The position numbers and the translations under genes were made by a program. Source: Methylophilaceae bacterium (GTDB taxonomy: Bacteria; Pseudomonadota; Gammaproteobacteria; Burkholderiales; Methylophilaceae). From it: a DNA stretch of 64,000 bases. The stretch is taken from NCBI GenBank assembly GCA_029244935.1, contig JAQWQF010000019.1:1-64000 (forward strand), written 5' to 3'. The notes under the pieces were generated by a model that had not been told where the DNA came from, made no database searches, and saw only the letters and a list, made by a program, of their open reading frames with translations. Shown in pieces: positions 1-7,730 of the stretch (position 1 is the first letter of the stretch; every line of letters starts with the position of its first letter).

Positions 1-246
1 TCCATTTTTTTTCTTTTGAGTTATCAATTGAATGAGACTTTTTATTGTCATTTGGATATTTGCATTTGCTGAGGCTTCTGGATTCCCAACATTTAATTGC
101 CCTTTGTTATCGACAACAAACTTTAATATTAATGCATCTATCTCTAGTTCAATTACTTTGCCACTATAGGGCTTTAGTTTTGTCTGCATCCAATCATTTT
201 GCATTAGTAGATGATTAATTAATTTAGTTTTAAATTGCTCTATCAA
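1..246 (-). CDS. ubiJ: UbiJ-like SCP2-domain ubiquinone biosynthesis accessory protein (partial)
   Basis: This is the N-terminal 82 codons of a gene whose 3' end runs off the left edge of the window. It most likely starts at a TTG whose last two bases lie in the ubiE stop codon, so the two genes are translationally coupled. The visible protein has a helical N-terminus followed by the beta-rich opening of an SCP2 sterol-carrier fold, with the stretches VIELEIDALILKFVV and QLNVGNPEASANANIQMTIK. Known for the family: UbiJ binds lipid and acts as an accessory factor in the aerobic ubiquinone complex, next to UbiE and UbiB. The assignment rests on this domain and on the position directly after ubiE. 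The start codon is the least certain part. Confidence 0.75.
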   Translation of the reverse strand, partial: MIEQFKTKLINHLLMQNDWMQTKLKPYSGKVIELEIDALILKFVVDNKGQLNVGNPEASANANIQMTIKSLIQLITQKKKNG

Positions 247-977
247 AACTTATATCCCTTGTGAATTGCGACAATACCTGCATTTAGATTAATGTAGCTA
301 ACGCGCTCAAATCCTTCTTTGATAATTATTTTTTTTAGTGCATCCTGATCTGGATGCACTCTAATTGATTCAACCAAATATTGGTAACTTGCCTCATCAT
401 TGGCAATTATTTTTCCAAGCTTCGGAACAATATTAAATGAGAATGCATCATATAGCTTATTTAATGGCTGCCAAATTTTTGAAAACTCTAAAATGATTAA
501 TTTTCCTCCAGGACATAACACTCTATACATTTCAGACAATGCCTTATCTTTATGTGTCATATTTCTTAATCCGAATCCTACAGTGACACAATCAAAGTAA
601 TTGGTTGGAAAAGGCAGATTTTCAGCATCACATACTATTGAAGGTAATATGCTCCCATTATCAATTAGCTTTCTTTTGCCTTCCTTGAGCATGGAGTAAT
701 TAATATCAGTGTGAAAAATTTCATAATTCTTTTTTTCTTTAGAAAGGGCTAATGTCAGGTCTGCGGTTCCTGCAGCTATATCTAGTATCCTAGCATTTGA
801 TTTTAGAGGAGTTGTTTCAATTACTATTTTTTTCCAGATTCTATGAAGCCCAAAGGACATAACGTTATTCATTAAGTCATAATTTTTTGCAACAGAATTA
901 AATACTTCCTTAACTTTTTTTACTTTCTCATCCTTATTTACATTTTTAAATCCAAAATTTACCTCATCATTCTTCAT
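243..977 (-). CDS. ubiE: Ubiquinone/menaquinone biosynthesis C-methyltransferase UbiE
   Basis: The product is a SAM-dependent class I methyltransferase that C-methylates the benzoquinol ring in ubiquinone synthesis (and demethylmenaquinol where menaquinone is made). Visible features are the UbiE signature near the N-terminus (VFNSVAKNYDLMNNVMSFGLHR), the SAM-binding glycine motif ILDIAAGTADL, and the family motif VTVGFGLRNMTHK followed by GGKLIILEFSK. The open frame extends 48 codons further upstream, but that part lies inside the preceding gene and has no family similarity. I chose the ATG at 977, which has AAAGGA upstream and gives 244 residues, close to the usual size. It overlaps the DUF971 gene by 11 bases and ubiJ by 4. 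Confidence 0.95.
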   Translation of the reverse strand: MKNDEVNFGFKNVNKDEKVKKVKEVFNSVAKNYDLMNNVMSFGLHRIWKKIVIETTPLKSNARILDIAAGTADLTLALSKEKKNYEIFHTDINYSMLKEGKRKLIDNGSILPSIVCDAENLPFPTNYFDCVTVGFGLRNMTHKDKALSEMYRVLCPGGKLIILEFSKIWQPLNKLYDAFSFNIVPKLGKIIANDEASYQYLVESIRVHPDQDALKKIIIKEGFERVSYINLNAGIVAIHKGYKF

Positions 978-1338
978 TTTTTTTCCTTTGAATTCCTGAT
1001 GCATCAAGCTTTCCAATATATTCTGTCCACAATTCTTCATAGTTTTTTGCAAGCATGTGTAGGTACTGCCATGAATATAATCCCGTATCGTGCCCGTCTG
1101 AAAAGAAAATTTTAATTGCATAATTTCCTACAGGCTCAATATTATCGATACTAACATTTTCCTTACCAACCTGAAGAACTGCTTGTTCTGGGGCATGCCC
1201 CTGAACTTCTGCCGAAGGAGAGTAAACCCTCAGAAACTCACTCGAAAGCATACATTCTGTATTGTCATCAAAAATAATCTCTAGTAGTTTAGATTTTTGG
1301 TGAAATTTAATTTCACTTGGGGTAGGGGTTGTTGCCAT
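967..1338 (-). CDS. DUF971 (GBBH-like N-terminal domain) protein
   Basis: This is a 123-residue protein of the DUF971 family, named for its likeness to the N-terminal domain of gamma-butyrobetaine hydroxylase. The diagnostic stretch IEPVGNYAIKIFFSDGHDTG followed by LYSWQYL lies in the second half. In several Proteobacteria the gene sits directly upstream of ubiE, as here, with an 11-base overlap that implies co-translation. Its biochemical role is not established. The related domain in other proteins binds metal or is linked to Fe-S chemistry, but nothing in this sequence proves that. The C-terminus is a charged tail (QRKKNEE). Confidence 0.85.
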   Translation of the reverse strand: MATTPTPSEIKFHQKSKLLEIIFDDNTECMLSSEFLRVYSPSAEVQGHAPEQAVLQVGKENVSIDNIEPVGNYAIKIFFSDGHDTGLYSWQYLHMLAKNYEELWTEYIGKLDASGIQRKKNEE

Positions 1339-1394
1339 TTAATTTATATTCACAAATAGTGAATCTTAACAGACTTGCAATTAAAAATTATTTG

Positions 1395-2252
1395 TTATGA
1401 ATTAGGGAGCATAAGCGCTTTAATTTTTTTTAATGCATTCTGCTCTATCTGCCTAATTCTTTCAGCTGAAATCTTATATTTTTTTGCAAGGTCATGTAAT
1501 GTTTCTGATTTATGATCATTAAGCCATCTTGCTTTAACAATTGCTCGACTGCGCTCATCTAATTTCGCTAATGCATTATTTAGTGATTTAGTATCGTTAT
1601 CCTCTGTTTCATCTTTCTCAATTTGAGCTGATTGTTCAAGTGATTTGTCTTGAAGAAAAGATATTGGTCTATAGGAGTCATCTTCAGATTCATCGTCTGA
1701 ATAGTCAATTGCTATCTCTTTACCGGCAAGACGATATTCCATCTCACGCACTTCATCTTCTTTTACATTTAATTCTAATGCTATCTCTGAAATCTCATGA
1801 CTTTTAAGTGGCTGCAAAGTTTTTTTAAGGCTTCTTAGGTTAAAGAATAATTTACGTTGAGCTTTGGTTGTTGCTGTTTTAACAAGACGCCAATTTCTTA
1901 CAACATATTCCTGTATTTCAGCTTTAATCCAATATATTGCAAATGAAACTAAACGAACTCCGCGGTCTGGATCAAATCGCTTTACAGCTTTCATTAGCCC
2001 AATATTACCCTCTTGAACAAGGTCTGCATGTGGAAGGTTATATCCACTATATGATCGAGCAACTTTCATTACCAATTTAAGATGTGAAAGAATTAGTTTT
2101 TTAGCAGCTTCTAAGTCATTGTTATTCTTAAGTTTACTCGCGAGTTCATATTCTTCCTCAGCTGTGAGCGAAGGAATGGTTCTAATGGTATGCTGGTATA
2201 GGCCAATGTCACCAGAAGGATACATCGCAGTTAATGATAAATTATTTGTCAT
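1395..2252 (-). CDS. rpoH: RNA polymerase heat-shock sigma factor RpoH (sigma-32)
   Basis: This alternative sigma factor directs RNA polymerase to heat-shock promoters. The protein shows region 1.2 (LTAEEEYELASKLK), region 2 (HADLVQEGNIGLMKAVKRFD and FAIYWIKAEIQEYV), the RpoH box (QRKLFFNLR) that distinguishes RpoH from RpoD and RpoS, and a region 4 helix-turn-helix near the C-terminus (LHDLAKKYKISAERIRQIEQ). I chose the ATG at 2252 because it aligns with the N-terminus of the E. coli protein. A GTG seven codons upstream (2273) is in frame and cannot be excluded. A promoter and a CIRCE operator lie immediately upstream, so HrcA probably controls transcription. Its likely target in this window is the grpE-dnaK-dnaJ promoter. 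Confidence 0.96.
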   Translation of the reverse strand: MTNNLSLTAMYPSGDIGLYQHTIRTIPSLTAEEEYELASKLKNNNDLEAAKKLILSHLKLVMKVARSYSGYNLPHADLVQEGNIGLMKAVKRFDPDRGVRLVSFAIYWIKAEIQEYVVRNWRLVKTATTKAQRKLFFNLRSLKKTLQPLKSHEISEIALELNVKEDEVREMEYRLAGKEIAIDYSDDESEDDSYRPISFLQDKSLEQSAQIEKDETEDNDTKSLNNALAKLDERSRAIVKARWLNDHKSETLHDLAKKYKISAERIRQIEQNALKKIKALMLPNS

Positions 2253-2266
2253 ATTTTTAATATTTT

Positions 2267-2293
2267 TTAGCACTCTTTATATGTGACTGCTAA
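2267..2293. promoter_or_regulatory. CIRCE operator (HrcA binding site) upstream of rpoH
   Basis: The plus strand reads TTAGCACTC, nine bases, then GACTGCTAA. The CIRCE consensus is TTAGCACTC-N9-GAGTGCTAA, so 17 of 18 arm positions match and the spacer is exactly nine. The element overlaps the last base of the predicted rpoH -10 hexamer and covers the expected transcription start, the classic place for an HrcA operator. It ends 15 bases before the rpoH ATG. HrcA itself is encoded at 19891-20910. Confidence 0.88.
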
Positions 2294-2321
2294 TTTTAAT
2301 TAAAAGTTCGATTAAATACAA
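2293..2321 (-). promoter_or_regulatory. Predicted sigma-70 promoter of rpoH
   Basis: On the minus strand TTGTAT (-35, 2316-2321) is separated by 17 bases from TAAAAT (-10, 2293-2298). The -10 matches five of six consensus bases, but the -35 only three. Support comes from the CIRCE operator placed exactly at the predicted start site and from the position just after the ftsX stop codon. Confidence 0.5.
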
Positions 2322-2325
2322 GGCT

Positions 2326-3237
2326 TTAGTAAGATTTTTCTAATTTTTTTATTGATTGTCTTGCAGCAAAGAAAGATGAAAATAGGCCAATAGTCATAGC
2401 TAAAAGTACAATAATTAGGTAATCGACAGCTGAAAGACCTACAAGAGTTATCGAATTGCCTAGGATATATTCATATTTTTCAGCTACATTGTTAAAGGCA
2501 AATACTATACTTTTTAGGGTACCTACAGTAATTATGCCACCACCAAGCCCATAGATTAATCCAGTATATATAAATGGTCGATGAATAAAGCTATTAGTAG
2601 CCCCTATAAGCTTACTAACTAGAATCTCATTTTGATAGGTTAAGGTTTGCAATCTAATAGTGTTGCCTATTATCACAATTAATACTATAACTAATAATGT
2701 TCCCAGAGAAAATAAACCAATTTTTACCATATAAATAATAGCTCTTAATTTCTTAATCCAGCTACCATCAATTACTATGTTATCTACCCCACTTATTAAC
2801 TTCAAATCTTCAGTTAGTTTTTTTATTTTTACGTTACTTAGCGTGTTTAGTGTAATAAAAAATCCATCAGGAAGAGGGTTTTCTGATATTCCAATATCTA
2901 AAGTGGATAACTTTAATTTGGATTGTAGCTTTTCCCACGCAATTAATTTAGGCTCATAATGAATTTTTTTTATTTCTGAACTATTTTTTAAAGCTAAATC
3001 AATAAAATCAATTTGATCCTGACTGATGTCTTTTTTAAGGAAAATACTAATTTCTGCCTCATGTTGGATTTTTGTTGAGATTTGTCGAACATTTTCAACG
3101 ATTAAATAACCTGCAGATGGAAGACAAAGGGTGATACCAATAATGACAAACATCATTATTGAGGCACTCAGGTTAGATTTAATTCTAATTAAACCTCTAG
3201 AAAAAGCTTGAAAGTGGTTATGAAAGTAGCGGAACAT
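2326..3237 (-). CDS. ftsX: Cell division ABC-transporter-like protein FtsX
   Basis: This is the membrane subunit of the FtsEX complex, which sits at the divisome and activates peptidoglycan hydrolases in response to ATP hydrolysis by FtsE. The 303-residue protein has the expected layout: a cytoplasmic start, a first membrane segment at about residues 25-47 (MMFVIIGITLCLPSAGYLIV), a periplasmic domain of roughly 120 residues, and three further membrane helices in the last 130 residues (LFSLGTLLVIVLIVIIG, FIYTGLIYGLGGGIITVG, VDYLIIVLLAMTIGLF). It overlaps ftsE by 20 bases, and the order ftsY-ftsE-ftsX followed by rpoH is standard in Proteobacteria. Confidence 0.94.
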   Translation of the reverse strand: MFRYFHNHFQAFSRGLIRIKSNLSASIMMFVIIGITLCLPSAGYLIVENVRQISTKIQHEAEISIFLKKDISQDQIDFIDLALKNSSEIKKIHYEPKLIAWEKLQSKLKLSTLDIGISENPLPDGFFITLNTLSNVKIKKLTEDLKLISGVDNIVIDGSWIKKLRAIIYMVKIGLFSLGTLLVIVLIVIIGNTIRLQTLTYQNEILVSKLIGATNSFIHRPFIYTGLIYGLGGGIITVGTLKSIVFAFNNVAEKYEYILGNSITLVGLSAVDYLIIVLLAMTIGLFSSFFAARQSIKKLEKSY

Positions 3238-3895
3238 ATTTGTCAGAATTACTTATTTGTCCTTTAATTAGATGAATCTGTTTAAATTTTATAGGAGATT
3301 GAGGTAGCTCGTGACAAGACACAATCACCGTAACTCCAACTTGTTGGAAGCTATAGAAAATATTCATTATTTCATCAGCATAACCCTTATCTAAATTACC
3401 TGTTGGTTCATCAGCTATTAAGATTGATGGTCTTGAAACGATAGCTCTTGCAATCGCTAGTCTTTGTTGTTCACCTCCGGATAATGTTATAGGGTTGACC
3501 TTCTCCTTGCTTAATAATCCAACTTTATTTAAGGCAGCCCTAACTCTCCTTGCAGAATCTGTAGGACTAATATCGTTAATCTCCAAAGGTAGCACAACAT
3601 TTTCAAAACAATTACGATCATAGAGTAATTTATGATCCTGAAAAATCATCCCAAATTTTCTTCGAAGAAAAGGCATATCTTTATTTCTTAATTCTGACAA
3701 ATTGGTATTTTCAAAAATAATAGACCCATTAGTGGGTTTTTCTACTGCAGACATTAATTTAAGTAATGTTGATTTTCCAGCACCTGAAGGACCAGTAACA
3801 AATACTAATTCCCCAGATGATATTTCTAGATTGATATCTTGGAGAACATCCATTTCGTTTGGATATTTTTTAAATACCTTATCAAATTTAATCAT
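3218..3895 (-). CDS. ftsE: Cell division ATP-binding protein FtsE
   Basis: This is the cytoplasmic ATPase of FtsEX. All ABC signatures are present in 225 residues: Walker A GPSGAGKST, Q-loop around FGMIFQDHKLL, signature LSGGEQQRLAIARAI, Walker B ILIADEPTGNLD, and the switch histidine in VIVSCHE. The KLLYDRN region is the usual FtsE form. The gene overlaps ftsY by 4 bases and ftsX by 20 bases, so all three are expected to be one translational unit. Confidence 0.95.
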   Translation of the reverse strand: MIKFDKVFKKYPNEMDVLQDINLEISSGELVFVTGPSGAGKSTLLKLMSAVEKPTNGSIIFENTNLSELRNKDMPFLRRKFGMIFQDHKLLYDRNCFENVVLPLEINDISPTDSARRVRAALNKVGLLSKEKVNPITLSGGEQQRLAIARAIVSRPSILIADEPTGNLDKGYADEIMNIFYSFQQVGVTVIVSCHELPQSPIKFKQIHLIKGQISNSDKYVPLLS

Positions 3896-5004
3896 TCAAA
3901 CATTGCCTCCGCATAATCTTTTGCATTAAATACTCTTAGATCATCTATACCTTCACCAACGCCAATAAAGCGGATAGGAATAGGGAGCTCTTTGGCAATT
4001 GCAGCTACAACTCCGCCTTTAGCAGTTCCATCAAGCTTTGTCATTACTAAACCTGTAATACCTAATGCCTCATTAAATACCTTTAGTTGATTAATTGCAT
4101 TTTGGCCTGTGTTGGCATCTATAACTAAAAGAATTTCCTGTGGCGCTTGATTATGACATTTATTAATAACTCTTTTAATTTTAGTTATTTCGTCAATTAA
4201 ATTTCTTTGTGTAGGAAGCCTTCCTGCTGTATCAGCAATAACAATATCAATATTCTTAGCTTTAGCAGAATTCACAGCATCAAAAATAACTGCACTAGGG
4301 TCTCCTTTTGTTTGACTGATAACCTGAACCTTGTTTCGTTCTCCCCATACATCAAGTTGTTCAGATGCTGCAGCCCTGAAGGTGTCGCCAGCCGCTATCA
4401 GCACGTTATGTTTTTTATCTATTAGTAATTTTGTTAATTTACCGATTGTAGTAGTTTTACCTGTTCCATTAACTCCAACCATCATTATTACAAAGGGATA
4501 AGTATTCTTTACTATCAGTGGGGCTTCAACTTTTTCTAAAAGTTTTGCTATTTCAAGCTTCAATAAATCTTTTAATTTTTTTGGGTCAGATATATTATTT
4601 TCCTTAACTGAAAACTTAACTTTTTCTATAAGAAATGAAGAGGCTGCTATGCCAACGTCGGCAGATAGCAATATCATTTCTAGCTCTTCATAAAAGTTTT
4701 CATCAATTTTGTTGACATGAAATAGGTCGCCTAATTGTGAACTAAGTTTTTCTCTTGTTTTACTTAGACCTGTTTTAATTTTTTCAGCAAACGAGAATAT
4801 CCCAGATTTTTTTTCTATAGGCTTAACTACTTTAGGCTTTTCTACTTTAGGTTTAATTACTTTAGGCTTTATTACTTTAGGCTTTACTACTTTAGGTTTA
4901 ATTACTTTAGGTTTCTTAGATATTGATTTTTTTACAAAGGGGGTTTTCTCGGAAGTTTTTTTCTCTGGAGTTTTTTTTACTAATTTTTTTAGAAATTCAA
5001 ACAT
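3892..5004 (-). CDS. ftsY: Signal recognition particle receptor FtsY
   Basis: This GTPase docks SRP-ribosome complexes at the inner membrane. The NG domain occupies roughly residues 70-370: a helical N domain (NFYEELEMILLSADVGI), G1 GVNGTGKTTTIGKL, the DTFRAAASEQL insertion motif, G3 DTAGR, and G4 TKLDGTAKGG. The N-terminal A domain, which is acidic in E. coli, is here a short basic stretch. Its centre (about residues 29-58) is six pentapeptide repeats of the form K-P-K-V/I-x, encoded by a 15-base tandem repeat. The gene is first in ftsY-ftsE-ftsX, and its stop overlaps the ftsE start by 4 bases. Confidence 0.95.
   Translation of the reverse strand: MFEFLKKLVKKTPEKKTSEKTPFVKKSISKKPKVIKPKVVKPKVIKPKVIKPKVEKPKVVKPIEKKSGIFSFAEKIKTGLSKTREKLSSQLGDLFHVNKIDENFYEELEMILLSADVGIAASSFLIEKVKFSVKENNISDPKKLKDLLKLEIAKLLEKVEAPLIVKNTYPFVIMMVGVNGTGKTTTIGKLTKLLIDKKHNVLIAAGDTFRAAASEQLDVWGERNKVQVISQTKGDPSAVIFDAVNSAKAKNIDIVIADTAGRLPTQRNLIDEITKIKRVINKCHNQAPQEILLVIDANTGQNAINQLKVFNEALGITGLVMTKLDGTAKGGVVAAIAKELPIPIRFIGVGEGIDDLRVFNAKDYAEAMFE
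4829..4918. repeat. 15-base in-frame tandem repeat inside ftsY
   Basis: Six consecutive 15-base units begin with ACTTTAGG on the plus strand at 4829, 4844, 4859, 4874, 4889 and 4904. The remaining seven bases of each unit vary slightly. Each unit encodes the pentapeptide K-P-K-V/I-x in the N-terminal A domain of FtsY. Because the unit is a multiple of three, gain or loss of copies would keep the frame. Confidence 0.92.
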
Positions 5005-5024
5005 AATTTTTTAGAACTTAATTT

Positions 5025-5053
5025 TTGGACTATGGTCAATTACCCATTATTAT
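5025..5053 (+). promoter_or_regulatory. Predicted sigma-70 promoter of the M16 peptidase operon
   Basis: TTGGAC (5025-5030) is followed after 17 bases by TATTAT (5048-5053). The -10 matches five of six consensus bases, the -35 three. It lies in the short divergent space between ftsY and the first M16 gene, about 20 bases before the expected ribosome binding site. Confidence 0.45.
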
Positions 5054-5080
5054 ACAAGTAATTATTAAAAAGGATTGCAT

Positions 5081-6448
5081 GTGAATTTCTTAAAGTTGGT
5101 ATTTATTTTTTGTTTAACACCTTTTTTAGCTCAGGCCGATCAAAATGTCCAAGAAATAACACTAAAAAATGGAATGAGAGTGTTGGTAAAAGAAGACCAT
5201 CGTTCACCCGTTGTTGTTTCAATGGTTTGGTATAGAGCAGGAAGCCTTGATGAAGTTAATGGAAAAACTGGGGTTGCTCATGTTCTTGAACATATGATGT
5301 TCAAGGGTACAAAGACAACGAAACCTGGGGAATACTCAGAAATTGTCGCAGCTGCAGGTGGAAGAGAAAATGCATTTACTGGAGCAGATTACACGGCTTA
5401 TTTTCAAAGGTTAGAAAAATCAAAGCTACCCATATCTATGAAGATGGAAGCTGACAGAATGCAAAACTTGGTCATCACAGAAGAAGAATTCAAAAAAGAA
5501 ATTAGTGTTGTAATGGAAGAGCGTCGATGGAGAACTGATGATAAACCAAAGGCTCAGGTTAATGAGTTGTTTAACTCACTTGTATTTAGAGCTCATCCCT
5601 ATGGAAAACCAATAGTTGGTTGGATGAATGACCTTCAAAATATGACATACGAAGACGCAATAGAATGGTATAAAATGTGGTATAGCCCTAGTAATGCAAT
5701 TCTAGTAGTGGCTGGAGATGTAGATACTAAACAAGTTTTCGCTGAAGCAAGAAAGTATTTTAGTAAAATTCCGGCATATGAAATAGCTAAAAGGAAGCCT
5801 CAGTTTGAGCCAATACAGAATGGTTCAAGAAGGGCAGTTCTAAAAGCGCCAAGTAAGTTACCCTACATTCAAATGGGTTACCCTACACCCACATTAGGTA
5901 AGGACGGGATAACTAATAAGAAAGAAGCTTTTGCACTTGAGGTGTTAGTTGGAATTTTATCAGGTACTAGTTCATCCAGGCTTAATCAAAATTTAGTTAA
6001 AAAGACATCAAGAGCAATAAATGTCAATGCAGGCTACAGTATGCTTTCTCGAGGAGGCCAAAGTACATTTGAAATGTATGGGACACCTAGCGAAAAAGTT
6101 TCTGTAGTTGAATTAGAAAAATACCTGAAGCTTGAACTAAAAAATATTGTTGATCATGGAGTAACGGGTATTGAATTAAAAAGAGTCATAACAAGTGTTA
6201 TTGCTGGCGAAGTTTACCAAAAAGACTCTGTTATGGGGGCAGCTATGCAAATTGGACAACTAGAAACTATGGGCTATTCTCATAAGATAGTTGATGATTA
6301 TATTGATAATATAAAGAAAGTTACATCTAAAGATATTCAGGATGTCATTGAGAAATATTTCCATGATGATGCTTTAACAGTAGTTACATTGGATCCACAG
6401 CCTCTAGATAAAAATAAAACACCAAAAGGAAGACCTCATGCCCATTAA
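5081..6448 (+). CDS. M16 family zinc metallopeptidase (catalytic member of a pair)
   Basis: This secreted pitrilysin-type peptidase has a short signal peptide (VFIFCLTPFLAQA). The inverted zinc motif is intact in GVAHVLEHMMFKGT (His67-x2-Glu70-His71 counting from the GTG), with the downstream acidic helix EISVVMEERR that supplies the third ligand. The frame opens at a TTG at 5075, but AAGGA at 5069-5073 is correctly spaced only for the GTG at 5081, so I start there, giving 455 residues. The M16 C-terminal domain follows. It overlaps the next gene by 11 bases. Family knowledge suggests a periplasmic dimer of this catalytic chain with the degenerate neighbour. The substrate is unknown. Confidence 0.9.
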   Translation: MNFLKLVFIFCLTPFLAQADQNVQEITLKNGMRVLVKEDHRSPVVVSMVWYRAGSLDEVNGKTGVAHVLEHMMFKGTKTTKPGEYSEIVAAAGGRENAFTGADYTAYFQRLEKSKLPISMKMEADRMQNLVITEEEFKKEISVVMEERRWRTDDKPKAQVNELFNSLVFRAHPYGKPIVGWMNDLQNMTYEDAIEWYKMWYSPSNAILVVAGDVDTKQVFAEARKYFSKIPAYEIAKRKPQFEPIQNGSRRAVLKAPSKLPYIQMGYPTPTLGKDGITNKKEAFALEVLVGILSGTSSSRLNQNLVKKTSRAINVNAGYSMLSRGGQSTFEMYGTPSEKVSVVELEKYLKLELKNIVDHGVTGIELKRVITSVIAGEVYQKDSVMGAAMQIGQLETMGYSHKIVDDYIDNIKKVTSKDIQDVIEKYFHDDALTVVTLDPQPLDKNKTPKGRPHAH

Positions 6449-7730
6449 AGTTATTCTTATTTCAATGCTGATATTTCTTGCAAATTCTGCAAGTGCTGCA
6501 TTGAATATTCAACATTGGAAATCAAGTAATGGGGCAAGTATATATTTTATTGAAAATCACGATTTACCAATAGTAGATATTAATGTTGATTTTAGGGCTG
6601 GAAGCGTTAGGGATACAAAACAAAAAAGTGGACTTGCTTCCCTTACAAATCATATGATGGTTTTGGGATCAGGTGGGATAAATGAAGAAGATTTAGCAAA
6701 TCAGTTTATAGATATAGGTGCGCAATTGAATAGCTCATTTGATCAAGATAAAAGTGGATTTAGTTTACGTACTCTATCTGAGAAAAGACGTGAGGCTATT
6801 GATTTATTTACACTCGTTCTTCATAAACCAAATTTCGACAATCAAACTATTAAAAGAGAAAAGAAAAGATATATTGCAAGTATAACTCAATCAGAAACAA
6901 TGCCTGAGTCAATAGCTTCTAAGGCTTTTATGAAAGTTTTGTATGGCGAACATCCATATGCTCTTCCTGGTTCTGGTGAAGTAGAGACAATAAAAAAAAT
7001 AGGTAAAAAAGACCTACAAGATTTCTATAAAAATAATTATTTGTCAAATGAATTATCAATTGTAATAGTTGGCGATATTTCAAGAGAAGAAGCTGAAGAT
7101 CTTGCTAAAAAAATTAGCATCGGGTTTCCTGGTAGTAAAATAGCTGAGGAAATTCCTTTGGTAAATTACAATGAGCAGCAAGATATTAAAATAAGCCACC
7201 CCTCAAAACAGGCACATTTATATTACGGTGCTCCAATAATCAAAAGAGGAGATCCTGATTTTCTAACACTATATTTAGGTAATTATATTTTAGGTGGTGG
7301 TGGGTTTGTATCGAGATTAACCCAAGAAATAAGAGAAGATAGAGGCTTAGCGTACAGTGTATATAGCTATTTTATGCCATTTCTTGAAGCTGGCCCTTTT
7401 CAAATAGGAATTCAAACAAAGAAGGATCAGGTTGAGGAAGCAAAAAAAATAATACAAAAAACAGTTAGTAATTTTATTAAAAATGGTCCAACTCAAAAAG
7501 AGTTACGAAGAGCAAAAGATTTCATGATCGGTGGATTTCCGCTAAGATTAGATAGTAATAAAAGTATCCTAGAATATGTAAGTATGATGGCTTTTTATAA
7601 GTATCCATTAGATTATCTTGAAACATTTACAACTCGGATTGATAGAATAACAGCTGAAGAAATAAAATCTGCTTTTCAAAGGCGTGTTGATATGAGTAAA
7701 TTTTCTACAGTTATTGTTGGTAGTGAATAG
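6438..7730 (+). CDS. M16 family peptidase-like protein lacking the zinc motif
   Basis: This is a 430-residue M16 homolog with a signal peptide (LISMLIFLANSASA, cleavage near residue 20). At the place of the HxxEH motif it reads SLTNH, so the first zinc histidine and the catalytic glutamate are lost and it should not hydrolyse peptides itself. The C-terminal half keeps the substrate-binding R/Y region typical of such non-catalytic subunits (IREDRGLAYSVYSYF). It overlaps the catalytic gene upstream by 11 bases, which fits production as the partner chain of a heterodimer, as in other bacterial M16 pairs. I infer a periplasmic location. No specific substrate can be named. Confidence 0.88.
   Translation: MPIKVILISMLIFLANSASAALNIQHWKSSNGASIYFIENHDLPIVDINVDFRAGSVRDTKQKSGLASLTNHMMVLGSGGINEEDLANQFIDIGAQLNSSFDQDKSGFSLRTLSEKRREAIDLFTLVLHKPNFDNQTIKREKKRYIASITQSETMPESIASKAFMKVLYGEHPYALPGSGEVETIKKIGKKDLQDFYKNNYLSNELSIVIVGDISREEAEDLAKKISIGFPGSKIAEEIPLVNYNEQQDIKISHPSKQAHLYYGAPIIKRGDPDFLTLYLGNYILGGGGFVSRLTQEIREDRGLAYSVYSYFMPFLEAGPFQIGIQTKKDQVEEAKKIIQKTVSNFIKNGPTQKELRRAKDFMIGGFPLRLDSNKSILEYVSMMAFYKYPLDYLETFTTRIDRITAEEIKSAFQRRVDMSKFSTVIVGSE

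Noticed and set aside
1346-1365. ATTCAC/GTGAAT hairpin between rpoH and the DUF971 gene
   Set aside because: The stem is short, AT-rich and lacks a U-run, so I cannot call it a terminator.
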